A DNA stretch of 64,000 nt from Candidatus Thiodiazotropha endolucinida (lineage in GTDB: Bacteria > Pseudomonadota > Gammaproteobacteria > Chromatiales > Chromatiaceae). The notes under the pieces were generated by a model that was given only the letters and a program-made list of their open reading frames with translations, did not search any database and had not been told where the DNA came from. Below, in pieces: positions 1-8,736 of this stretch. The translations under genes were made by a program, and so were the position numbers. Numbering within the stretch: position 1 is the stretch's first letter; the number at the start of each line of letters is the position of its first letter. The DNA lies in assembly GCF_001715975.1 (NCBI RefSeq), contig NZ_MARB01000009.1:119218-183217 (forward strand). The letters are read 5' to 3'.

Positions 1-1
1 C

Positions 2-1330
2 ATCTATGGTCAGAACCCGGACGCCTATGAAACCGGCCCCCATGTCGCCCGTGTGGTTGCCGACCTGCTCAGCGCCGAGATCAGAAACGCAAAACTGGAT
101 GACGTGATCAACCGCTGGCGCCATGAGACGGGCGTGCTCACCGACGTGATTTCGGTGAAATTCACCGAACCCACCTTCGGCCCGGGCGGGCGCCCCATCG
201 ATCTGCGTTTGATGGGGTATGACCTGGCGCGTCTGAAACAGGCTTCCAACGAACTGCAGGACTGGCTCAACGCCCACCAGGGGGTGAATGATCTGAGTGA
301 TGATCTGCGTCCCGGAAAACGGGAATACCGGCTCCATTTAAAGCCGGGAGCGGGTGTATTGGGACTCAATGCACAACAGGTTGCGGAACAGGTCCGGGCC
401 TCCTATCAGGGTATCAAGATCGACGAGTTTCCCGTCGGACCCGAGACCTACGAAGTCAATCTCAGGCTGATCGCGGATGACCGCACAGACGCGGAAGATC
501 TCTACAATCTCAGCATCACCGGCCCCGGCGGCTCCCTCATCCCCCTCTCCGTGGTAGCCGATATCGAGGAGGTCAGAGGCTGGGCCCGTATCAATCGGGT
601 CAACCGGCAACGGACCGTCACCCTGCAGGGCGACGTGGACCGCAGCAAGGCCAATGCGCAGGAGCTGTTGGCATTGGCCAAGAGCAGTTTCATTCCCGAA
701 CTCCTGGAGCGCTACCCCGATATCCAATTCGATATCCAGGGAGAGAGCAAGGAGTCGGCGAAGACGGGCCAGTCTATCGTGCGCAATGTCTTGCTCGGAC
801 TGGTCGGTGTCTATATGTTGCTGGCGCTGCAATTCAAAGGCTATCTCGCTCCCATCACAGTGATGATAGTGATCCCGTCGGCATTGATCGGTGTGATTTT
901 CGGCCACATGGCCCTGGGGCTCGATCTGACCATGCCCAGTATCGTCGGCATGGCCTCCCTGTTTGGCGTGGTCGTCAATGATTCGATCCTGCTGGTGGTC
1001 TTTATCCGTGACCACCGCGCCGCGGGGATACCCGTTGTCGTGGCCGCCAAACAGGCAGGTCGGGCGCGGTTCAGACCAATCCTGTTAACATCGATCAGTA
1101 CCATTGCAGGATTGTCCCCCCTACTGCTGGAAAAGAGCCTGCAGGCGCAGATCCTGATTCCCCTCGCCGCCAGCATCGCCTTTGGCCTGACGGCCGCGAC
1201 CCTGGTGGCGCTGTTTCTGGTCCCCGCCGTCTACTGTATTCTCGATGACTTCAATCTGATCGGAAAACTGCATGACGAAACCGATGAAGAGATTGCAGCG
1301 GGAGCCACAACCTCCTCCCCAGGTCCCTGA
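2..1330 (+). CDS. RND efflux inner-membrane transporter, 3' part
   Basis: This is the C-terminal 442 residues of an AcrB/MexF-type resistance-nodulation-division pump; the frame is open from the left edge, so the start lies outside the window. The first ~270 residues are the second periplasmic (porter/docking) part. They are followed by a block of membrane helices containing VGMASLFGVVVNDSILLV and a PILLTSISTIAGL segment, which are typical of helices 10-12 of the family. Such pumps export lipophilic compounds by proton antiport together with a periplasmic adaptor and an outer-membrane channel. Neither partner is visible downstream, so they must lie upstream or elsewhere. The 3' end has an Asp/Glu-rich tail and no clear terminator. 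The substrate cannot be inferred from the sequence. Confidence 0.93.
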   Translation: MYGQNPDAYETGPHVARVVADLLSAEIRNAKLDDVINRWRHETGVLTDVISVKFTEPTFGPGGRPIDLRLMGYDLARLKQASNELQDWLNAHQGVNDLSDDLRPGKREYRLHLKPGAGVLGLNAQQVAEQVRASYQGIKIDEFPVGPETYEVNLRLIADDRTDAEDLYNLSITGPGGSLIPLSVVADIEEVRGWARINRVNRQRTVTLQGDVDRSKANAQELLALAKSSFIPELLERYPDIQFDIQGESKESAKTGQSIVRNVLLGLVGVYMLLALQFKGYLAPITVMIVIPSALIGVIFGHMALGLDLTMPSIVGMASLFGVVVNDSILLVVFIRDHRAAGIPVVVAAKQAGRARFRPILLTSISTIAGLSPLLLEKSLQAQILIPLAASIAFGLTAATLVALFLVPAVYCILDDFNLIGKLHDETDEEIAAGATTSSPGP

Positions 1331-1510
1331 AACATTTGTCGCTCGTTAGTTGCGCACTCATTTATTGGCTAGCGCCAAAATAGGGCTGATCTCTGCAAGG
1401 CGGCCGATAAAGGGTTATAGTTAGAGTAAGGTCAATATTGCATTCAAGAATCATGGCCATCGGCTTGCAAAGCTCAGCTGTCAGCGCTGCGCAGGTGGAG
1501 GAAATAGCAA

Positions 1511-1858
1511 ATGCGCATCAGTGAATATCGTATTCACTGTGAGATGTGTGAGTTGCTGTCCCATCGGGACGGCGCGCGCGGCTTTACCGTTCAAGTTCCC
1601 ATCGATACCGAATCGCAACAAAAAGAGCGGCTTATTGCGACAATTCATTGCCTGATCAATAAGCAATCACACCAATTGACCCTCCGCGGCCTGAATGACT
1701 CAAGCGGACAGGTCGTCAACCTTTCCAAACCTGAAAACGACAAGCTAGCATCGGTGCTGAAAAGTGTGGAAGAAGACTGTTTATGCGGCAATGCAAAAAT
1801 CTGCCCGCAACGCATCGTAGAACTTGTATCAAAGTTGCACGATGGGACAAAAGTGTGA
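1511..1858 (+). CDS. Hypothetical Cys-containing small protein (115 aa)
   Basis: I do not recognise the family. GGAGG ends about 9 bases before the ATG, which supports a real gene. The product is soluble, with no signal peptide and no membrane helix. It has a CxxC pair near the N terminus (Cys10, Cys13, preceded by His9), an isolated Cys in the middle, and a CxC-x5-C group near the C terminus. This pattern could bind a metal or act in thiol chemistry, but that is a guess. It stands alone between the RND pump and the SulP gene, 180 bases from the former and 260 from the latter, so it is probably its own transcription unit. Confidence 0.7.
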   Translation: MRISEYRIHCEMCELLSHRDGARGFTVQVPIDTESQQKERLIATIHCLINKQSHQLTLRGLNDSSGQVVNLSKPENDKLASVLKSVEEDCLCGNAKICPQRIVELVSKLHDGTKV

Positions 1859-1909
1859 TTCCACTTTCAATTGTAAAGGATATCCTATAGTATTAGCAGG
1901 TCTTAATAT

Positions 1910-1927
1910 AGACCGTCAGCACGGTCT
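1910..1927. other. Short hairpin after the 115-aa gene
   Basis: AGACCGT-CAGC-ACGGTCT forms a perfect 7-bp stem. There is no T-run on either side, so it is a weak terminator candidate. The rest of 1859-2118 holds nothing else I can identify apart from the leader of the SulP gene. Confidence 0.3.
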
Positions 1928-2118
1928 GAGATGGGGCCTGAGTCGATGATCCAGGTATAAAAACATAGCTTACTAAGAAGTTCGGTCATACTTCCGTAGA
2001 CCCGCAAAAACGAGGTCTCGGCGGCGTCCAAGCAGCTGCATTGCCGCAATCCAATTCGTCGCAGATAAGTCGTTAAGAGCAACCGGTAAGCACCTAACTC
2101 CATTAGGTGAAAACGATC

Positions 2119-3885
2119 ATGTGGGAGCATATACAGAGTCTGATGGCAGGCTGGAAAGGGGCATTCATCCCATTTCTGAGCTGGATCGGAGAGATTAAGG
2201 ACAGAGAGACGGTCAGGGCCGATATTATCGCAGGTATTACCGTCGCCCTGGTGCTGGTGCCTCAATCGATGGCCTATGCCCAACTTGCCGGTCTTCCGGT
2301 CTACTACGGTCTCTACGCCTCGTTTCTCCCACCCATGGTCGCTGCCTTTTTCGGCTCGTCGCGGCAATTGGCAACCGGCCCGGTAGCCGTGGTGTCGCTG
2401 ATGACTGCGGCAGCCCTTGAACCCATTGCCACCTCCCCCGACACCTATCTGGCCTATGCTGTGCTGTTGGCCTTCATGGTCGGTATATTTCAGATGTTTC
2501 TCGGCCTGTTCAAGCTCGGCGTACTGGTTGACTTCCTCTCTCACCCTGTAGTGGTCGGCTTCACAAACGCCGGCGCCCTGATTATCGCGACCTCCCAACT
2601 GGGCAAAGTTTTTGGCGTCTCCGTGGAACGAGAGGCCCATCACTACGAGACCGTATGGAACACCGTCTTGGCGGCCATGGAGAATACCCACGTCTCAACC
2701 TTGGGGATGGCGATTCTGGCATTTGCCATAATGTGGGGTATCCGCCGCTACGCCCCCAACTTTCCCGGTGTCCTGATCGCGGTTGTCGTTACCACCCTGA
2801 TCGCCTGGCTCGCCGGATTCAATGAAGCCGGCGGTAGAGTGGTAGGCGACATACCCAAAGGCCTGCCTGCCTTGTCACTGCCGATTTTTGACGTTAAGAC
2901 AGTCTGGCAACTGATTCCCGCGGCTATCACCATCTCTCTGATCGGCTTTATGGAGGCTATCTCCATTGCCAAGGCGATGGCCGCCCGGACCCGCCAACGC
3001 CTGAACGCCAATCAGGAGCTCATCGGACAAGGGCTCTCCAATGTAGTGGCCAGCGTGTTCTCCGGTTATCCGGTCTCAGGCTCGTTTTCCCGTTCCGCAG
3101 TTAATATCAATGCGGGTGCAATCACCGGGTTCTCCTCGATCGTCACCGGCCTGGTGGTGATGATCACCTTGATCTTCCTGACCCCGCTGCTCTATCACCT
3201 GCCGCAGGCCACCCTGGCAGCCGTGATCATCATGGCGGTCATCAATCTGATCAAGATCGATCCGATCATCCACGCCTGGAAGGCGCAGCCCCATGACGCG
3301 ATCGTTGCGGTCATCACCTTTGTCCTGACCCTGATTTTCGCACCCCATCTCGACAAGGGCATTATCATCGGCGTACTCCTCTCGCTGGGACTCTTCCTAT
3401 GGCGCACCATGCGGCCCCGCTTCGCCCAGCTCTCCCGATACAAAGACGGCACCATGCGCGATATCCGGGTACGTCATCTGCCGACCAGCCCGGTGATCTC
3501 CGTAGTACGATTCGACGGGTCACTCTATTTCGCCAGCGCGGGCTATTTCGAAACCAAGATACTTGGCGTGGTTGCCGCCAATCCGGAGTTGAAATACATC
3601 ATTCTGGATGGTGAAGCCATCAATCAGATCGACGCCACCGGAGAGGAAGTCCTGCACCACTTGTGGGAACGGCTGCAGGCACAGGGAATCCACCTCGTAA
3701 TCGCGCGCATGAAGAAACAGTTCATGGACACGATTCGACGTACAGGGTTGAAGGATAAGATGGGTGACGACACCTTCTATTCTCGCATCGGTCTGGCGCT
3801 GAACTATGTCTGGAACCAGTTGGGTGACTCCTACGACAGAGAGAATTGCCCTCTGCGTTCTCCAATCGGCGTCGGCAAGGAATGA
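2119..3885 (+). CDS. SulP-family anion transporter with STAS domain
   Basis: This 588-aa inner-membrane SLC26/SulP transporter has a membrane domain of 10-14 helices (about residues 30-405), including the family segment GLYASFLPPMVAAFFGSS and the ATGPVAVVSL stretch. A cytoplasmic STAS domain follows at about 450-555 (FDGSLYFASAGYFE, ILDGEAINQIDATG). A GTG at 2107 is possible, but AGGTGA at 2105-2110 sits 8 bases before the ATG at 2119, so I use that ATG. SulP proteins carry sulfate, bicarbonate (BicA) and other anions, and sequence alone does not settle the substrate. Its position 60 bases upstream of NuoM/DabA-type genes on the same strand makes bicarbonate likely. Family confidence is high; substrate confidence is low to moderate. 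Confidence 0.9.
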   Translation: MWEHIQSLMAGWKGAFIPFLSWIGEIKDRETVRADIIAGITVALVLVPQSMAYAQLAGLPVYYGLYASFLPPMVAAFFGSSRQLATGPVAVVSLMTAAALEPIATSPDTYLAYAVLLAFMVGIFQMFLGLFKLGVLVDFLSHPVVVGFTNAGALIIATSQLGKVFGVSVEREAHHYETVWNTVLAAMENTHVSTLGMAILAFAIMWGIRRYAPNFPGVLIAVVVTTLIAWLAGFNEAGGRVVGDIPKGLPALSLPIFDVKTVWQLIPAAITISLIGFMEAISIAKAMAARTRQRLNANQELIGQGLSNVVASVFSGYPVSGSFSRSAVNINAGAITGFSSIVTGLVVMITLIFLTPLLYHLPQATLAAVIIMAVINLIKIDPIIHAWKAQPHDAIVAVITFVLTLIFAPHLDKGIIIGVLLSLGLFLWRTMRPRFAQLSRYKDGTMRDIRVRHLPTSPVISVVRFDGSLYFASAGYFETKILGVVAANPELKYIILDGEAINQIDATGEEVLHHLWERLQAQGIHLVIARMKKQFMDTIRRTGLKDKMGDDTFYSRIGLALNYVWNQLGDSYDRENCPLRSPIGVGKE

Positions 3886-3903
3886 CATCATGACGCGGTT
3901 TCA

Positions 3904-3936
3904 AGATACCCTGACGTGCTAACACGTCAGGTATCT
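3904..3936 (+). promoter_or_regulatory. Stem-loop between SulP and the first NuoM-like gene
   Basis: AGATAC plus CTGACGTG pairs with CACGTCAG plus GTATCT around the loop CTAA, giving 14 bp with one bulged C. It lies 8 bases before the next start codon and has no T-run, so it looks more like an mRNA processing or attenuation hairpin than a terminator. Confidence 0.5.
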
Positions 3937-3944
3937 ATAGTCAT

Positions 3945-5405
3945 ATGCCCGATCTGAGTTATCTTCTCCTGACACCATTCGTTGGTGCACTCGCTATCAC
4001 TTTCCTGCCCCGTGATGCGAGCTGGGCCATACGTGCAACCGCCCTATTTGCATCGGCGATGACCTTCGCGCTTTCTTGGGTCTATATCGGCGACTTCGAT
4101 TACGACCAGGCAGGCTTGCAGTTTTTTCATCAGACAGAGTGGAACACCCGCCTCGGCACCTCCTTTGCGCTGGGTCTGGACGGCTTCTCCTATCCCATGG
4201 TGCTGCTGGCTACCCTGTTGAGCCTGGTGGCGCTTCTCGCCTCTACAGCCATTAGCGAGAGAGTCAAGGGCTACTATATTCTGGTACTTCTGCTGGAATC
4301 GGCGATGCTCGGTGTCTTCATGGCGCAGGACTGGTCGCTGTTTTACGTATTTTGGGAGTTGACCCTGATCCCGTTGTTCTTTCTCATCGACCGCTGGGGG
4401 GGAAAAAACCGCCACGGCGCGGCGCTGAATTTCGTCCTCTACACCATGGGCGGCTCGGTATTCATGCTGATAAGCCTGCTGGTGTTGTTCGATGCCGTAC
4501 CGGGTCACAGCTTCTCCATGTCCGCAATGGCTGAGAGCGGACGTACCCTGCCGCAGCACACCCAGATATTGATTTTTCTCGGTTTTCTGGTCGGTTTCGG
4601 GGTAAAGATGCCAATCTTCCCCCTCCACGGCTGGCTCCCACTGGCCCATGTCGAGGCGCCGAGCCCAATCTCTATACTGCTATCGGGCATTCTGTTGAAA
4701 ATGGGTTCATACGGACTGATTCGCGCTGCGGGTATGCTGCCGGATGCGGTGCTCGCACTTCAGGATATTCTTGCCACACTCGCCTTTGTCAGCCTAATCT
4801 ACGGTGGATTATTGGCCTGGAGGCACAGCGATCTGAAAGCGATGATCGCCTACTCATCCGTGAGCCATATGGGGGTCGTTCTACTCGGGATTGCAGCACT
4901 CAACCTGGCCGGTCTGCACGGTGCCTTGATGCAGATGGTCGCCCACGGACTGGTGGCGGGTTCGCTGTTCCTCTTGATCGGCTTGCTCTACGAACGGACC
5001 CGCACGCGTGAAGTGACCGACTACAGCTCGCTTGTGAGGGTGATGCCAAGGTTCGCATTTTTCACCACTCTTGCCTTTATTGCCGCTGTCTCACTCCCCG
5101 GTACGGCTGGATTCATTGCAGAGCTCAACGCCTTGATTGGCGGATTCGCCCGCTGGGGATGGGTCGCCGCCCTGTTGACCATCGGTGTACTTCTCAGCGC
5201 CGCCTATGCAGTGCGCACCATCAGTCAGCTATTTACCGGACCGGTTCGCCCCGGCATGCAGAATGTGGAGGATCTACGCCCCACCGAGCTGCTGGCGGCT
5301 GGCACCTTGGCGGCTGGCACCCTGCTGCTTGGATTCATGCCCGGTCCAGTGCTCAACCTGGTGAATGCCTCCGCGGTCCAACTTTCAAGCCTGTTCTCAT
5401 TGTAG
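3945..5405 (+). CDS. NuoM/MrpD-like proton-translocating membrane subunit (first copy)
   Basis: This 486-aa protein has about 14 predicted helices and belongs to the complex I NuoL/M/N and Mrp antiporter family. All residues expected for proton movement are present: Glu138 in FWELTLIP, Lys221 in GFGVKMPIFPLHGW, Lys252 in LLKMGSYG and Glu393 in GFIAELNAL. It is not part of a nuo operon. It lies directly upstream of DabA with a gap of 10 bases, which points to a role in the energised inorganic-carbon transporter. The start is the ATG at 3945, and the ribosome site is weak and partly masked by the hairpin just before it. Annotation pipelines would call it NADH-quinone oxidoreductase subunit M, which the context does not support. 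Confidence 0.9.
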   Translation: MPDLSYLLLTPFVGALAITFLPRDASWAIRATALFASAMTFALSWVYIGDFDYDQAGLQFFHQTEWNTRLGTSFALGLDGFSYPMVLLATLLSLVALLASTAISERVKGYYILVLLLESAMLGVFMAQDWSLFYVFWELTLIPLFFLIDRWGGKNRHGAALNFVLYTMGGSVFMLISLLVLFDAVPGHSFSMSAMAESGRTLPQHTQILIFLGFLVGFGVKMPIFPLHGWLPLAHVEAPSPISILLSGILLKMGSYGLIRAAGMLPDAVLALQDILATLAFVSLIYGGLLAWRHSDLKAMIAYSSVSHMGVVLLGIAALNLAGLHGALMQMVAHGLVAGSLFLLIGLLYERTRTREVTDYSSLVRVMPRFAFFTTLAFIAAVSLPGTAGFIAELNALIGGFARWGWVAALLTIGVLLSAAYAVRTISQLFTGPVRPGMQNVEDLRPTELLAAGTLAAGTLLLGFMPGPVLNLVNASAVQLSSLFSL

Positions 5406-5415
5406 GGGTGCCTAT

Positions 5416-8400
5416 ATGAATCAGAGCCACACCAAGCACAGCGATATCCGGGAGCAGATCAGAGAGGCGATCGAACACCTGCAGCATATACTTCCCAGTC
5501 AGGCACCGATTCGGGACTTCGTTCACCACAATACCCTGCATGGCTTTCAGCACCTGCCCTTCCAGGAGGCCCTCGCCACCACCCGCCGCATAACCGGCGC
5601 CCGTGGTTTCCTGCCGCTGGAAAAGTATCGTGATTACTATTACCAGGGTCGGATATCCCCCGAAGACCTGATCAGTTGTGTCGAGTTAGAGAGAGATCTG
5701 GAACCGCAAACACGCTTGGCCGATACGGCCCACGCATCACTCAGTCGAGGCGACATCATCGTTGCGGTGATGAGCATGCCCTATCAGCCTGTATCCGGCG
5801 GCCAACTCAACTGGCAGATAGAGGAGAATCGTGTCCTTGAACGGCTCCGGCCCGATCTTCCCAAAACAAGCCGAAATCGTCTGCTGAGCAATGCTCAAGA
5901 GAGCGGATTGACAACGGAATCGGCTGCAGTGAGCGACCTGTGGGACGCCTGCCTCCAGGTCCTCCACCTGGAGCATGAATCCACTCACCCGGAGGAGTTG
6001 CTCGATTTAGCCCCGGAGCAGGCCGAAACACTGCTGCATGACATGCTCGATGTGGCAAACAGCGGGGGGGACAGCCCCAATACAACCACCCAACTGATGC
6101 AGCAGACGGCCACCGATCGCTTCGACATGCTGCTCGAACGTTTGGGCCGTGACATGACCATGAGGGATCTTTTATTGGCCACAACCGGTCATGATCTGCT
6201 GGATGATTTACGTCCGCAGTTGATCAGAGACCTCTCGAGTTTTCTCGATCAGGGAGTGGCTAGCTGGCGCCCCCTCTCCCCATCCAAAGGTTTTTATCAC
6301 TACTGGTGCGAACGGGTGGAACTGGATCTCGACTGGCAATTGCGAAACATCGAGGGATGGCAGCAACATCTTGAACTGCTTCAAAGTGATCCGCTGGAAA
6401 CCATTATCAGCGAGCTGCATCGACTGGGATTGGCAAGGGACCAGTGGACGGGTTACCTGGAGCGATTGGCATTGGAACTGCCCGGTTGGTCCGGCATGGT
6501 ACTCTGGCGTCACTTTCATCCAGGTTATGAATCACTCTCCGCCCGTATCGATATGCTCGATTATCTCGCAGTACGGTTGATCCTGGAGAGAATCTACGCC
6601 CACAATCTCTGCGCACGCCTGTTCAATATCGAATCCAGTATCGATATGTTGCGTTGGTATTTTCACCATCAGGCCGACGAATTCACCGTCCGTGAAGCGC
6701 TCTTCAACAGCCGATTACCGGAATATCTGGCCAGCCGTGCCCAGCGTGCCGTGCATGCGCCCGCCGACACGGATGGGGGTGATAACGCGGCACGCTGGCA
6801 ACACCTTGCCCAATTGATCTGGACCTGGCGTCAAAGCAGCGGCAGTTACGAGAACAACACTCAACCGACACTTTGCCAGGGTGCCTGGCCCCTTTTCCAG
6901 CTGATGCAGCAACTCGGCTGGTGCGGTGACGAAGTACGCTGCCTCACCTACGAACATATCCTGGCAATCTTCGAGACGGTTGACGCACTCGATGAAGACC
7001 GCATGGGTTTCATCTGGCTCCGGGCCTACGAAAAACAGTATCGGGACCAGATCCTCAACGCACTGGCAAAAAACCGTGAACGGGGTGCCTGGCCGGATCG
7101 GGAAGATAGGCCTGCCGCACAAGTGATCTTCTGCATGGATGACCGTGAAGAGGGAACTCGCAGGCATCTCGAGGAGCTCTATCCGGAGGTGGAGACCCTG
7201 GGTACTGCGGCACACTTCAGCGTACCGCATAACTGGCGGGGCCTGGATGACAGCTGTGCCGGACCCCAGGCACCGGTCATCCCCACGCCTGTGATCCCGG
7301 TTCATGACGTCAGAGAAACACCGGCAGAGCACAACCTGGAAACCGGCAGATTGCATCAACGTCGCCATCAGCTGCTGAAAAAAGGCCAACAACTGCTATT
7401 GCAAAACACACGCCGCGGAGCACTGCTGCCCGGATTGTTGACGGCAATAGCCGCACCCGCAACCCTGGCTGTTTTGATTGGCAAGATTCTGGCGCCCAGA
7501 CCCTTTGGTCGGTTGTTGAGCTATCTTCGACAGGGCATTGAAAAACCGGTAACAACCCGCATTGAGTACAGCGCCCCGAACGACAGTCCGGAGGCGACCA
7601 TTGAATCACCCCGTCCGGGCTTCACTGATACTGAACAGGCGGATCGGGTACAGGCCATGCTGAAGAGCATGGGACTGCTCAATGGTTTCGCTCCATTGGT
7701 CACCATTATCGGCCACGGTTCACGTAATCAGAACAACCCACATAACTCGGCATATAATTGCGGCGCTTGTTCCGGACGCTTCAGCGGCCCGAATGCACGC
7801 CTCGTCGCCGGTATGGCCAACCGGCCCGAGGTAAGAGCCATTTTAGCCGAACGCGGAATTGTCGTCCCACAGGACACCTGGTTCATCGGTGCGGAACACG
7901 ATACCTGTGGGGAGGTCATTGATTGGTACGACCTCGACCAAATCCCCGACGCGCTGCAGCCGTCACAACAGAAACTGGCAAAGGCTTGCGAGCAGGCGTG
8001 CCATCTGCATGCCCAGGAACGATGCAGGCGTCTTGCCTCCGCACCCAGGCAGCCGAATCCTAAGCAGGCCTTTAACCACGTCCTCGGCCGTTCCCTCGAC
8101 TTTTCACAGGTCAGGCCTGAACTTGGCCATGCCACCAATGCCTGTGCATTCATCGGCCGGCGATCCATCAGTCGGGGGGCGTTTTTCGACCGGCGCGCCT
8201 TCCTTATCTCCTACGATGCATCACATGATCCAACCGGAGAGGTGCTGGAGCGACATCTGCTGATCAATGGTGCGGTAGGTGCCGGGATCAATCTCGAATA
8301 TTACTTCTCAACAGTGGATAATGAGCACTATGGCTGCGGTTCCAAGGTCACGCACAACGTGACCGGCTTCCTTGGGATAATGGAAGGCGCCAGCTCCGAT

Positions 8401-8736
8401 CTGCGCACCGGACTGCCGCGACAAATGATCGAGATACATGAAGCGATGCGCCTCCTGGCGGTGGTTGAAGCCAGTACCGAAAGACTGACAGAGATCTACC
8501 AGCGTCAACCACCTTTACAGGAGCTGGTGGGGAATGGCTGGGTAGTGTTGGTGGCGATGGATCCCGACAAGGGTGAATTCCACTTGTTCGATCCCGAATC
8601 GGGTTGGGTTGCATGGCAACCCGATGAAAAGGCGATCACAGCTGTGCCCAGCTCGGCTGACTGGTATGCAGGATCAACAGGACCATTGCGGCCCGCATTG
8701 ATCAAGACCCCGGAGGAGATGGCTGTAGATGCTTAA
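5416..8736 (+). CDS. dabA: DabA, DUF2309 zinc subunit of inorganic-carbon transporter
   Basis: This 1106-aa protein is the cytoplasmic, carbonic-anhydrase-like subunit of the DAB system, which traps CO2 as bicarbonate using membrane energy. The four expected zinc-site residues are present: Cys573 and Asp575 in FCMDDREE, His767 in IIGHGSRN and Cys782 in YNCGAC. The Cys-x-Asp and His-x14-Cys spacings equal those known for Halothiobacillus DabA (C351/D353, H524/C539). It is several hundred residues longer than that roughly 800-aa protein, with extra helical sequence mostly before the first ligand. The ATG at 5416 follows AGGGGTG at a good distance; an upstream in-frame start at 5365 would overlap the previous gene and is unlikely. 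Its stop overlaps the dabB start by 8 bases, so the two are translationally coupled. Confidence 0.93.
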   Translation: MNQSHTKHSDIREQIREAIEHLQHILPSQAPIRDFVHHNTLHGFQHLPFQEALATTRRITGARGFLPLEKYRDYYYQGRISPEDLISCVELERDLEPQTRLADTAHASLSRGDIIVAVMSMPYQPVSGGQLNWQIEENRVLERLRPDLPKTSRNRLLSNAQESGLTTESAAVSDLWDACLQVLHLEHESTHPEELLDLAPEQAETLLHDMLDVANSGGDSPNTTTQLMQQTATDRFDMLLERLGRDMTMRDLLLATTGHDLLDDLRPQLIRDLSSFLDQGVASWRPLSPSKGFYHYWCERVELDLDWQLRNIEGWQQHLELLQSDPLETIISELHRLGLARDQWTGYLERLALELPGWSGMVLWRHFHPGYESLSARIDMLDYLAVRLILERIYAHNLCARLFNIESSIDMLRWYFHHQADEFTVREALFNSRLPEYLASRAQRAVHAPADTDGGDNAARWQHLAQLIWTWRQSSGSYENNTQPTLCQGAWPLFQLMQQLGWCGDEVRCLTYEHILAIFETVDALDEDRMGFIWLRAYEKQYRDQILNALAKNRERGAWPDREDRPAAQVIFCMDDREEGTRRHLEELYPEVETLGTAAHFSVPHNWRGLDDSCAGPQAPVIPTPVIPVHDVRETPAEHNLETGRLHQRRHQLLKKGQQLLLQNTRRGALLPGLLTAIAAPATLAVLIGKILAPRPFGRLLSYLRQGIEKPVTTRIEYSAPNDSPEATIESPRPGFTDTEQADRVQAMLKSMGLLNGFAPLVTIIGHGSRNQNNPHNSAYNCGACSGRFSGPNARLVAGMANRPEVRAILAERGIVVPQDTWFIGAEHDTCGEVIDWYDLDQIPDALQPSQQKLAKACEQACHLHAQERCRRLASAPRQPNPKQAFNHVLGRSLDFSQVRPELGHATNACAFIGRRSISRGAFFDRRAFLISYDASHDPTGEVLERHLLINGAVGAGINLEYYFSTVDNEHYGCGSKVTHNVTGFLGIMEGASSDLRTGLPRQMIEIHEAMRLLAVVEASTERLTEIYQRQPPLQELVGNGWVVLVAMDPDKGEFHLFDPESGWVAWQPDEKAITAVPSSADWYAGSTGPLRPALIKTPEEMAVDA

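Noticed and set aside
1903-2691. A 262-codon antisense frame over the start of the SulP gene.
   Set aside because: Composition is shadow-like and it overlaps a strongly supported transporter gene.
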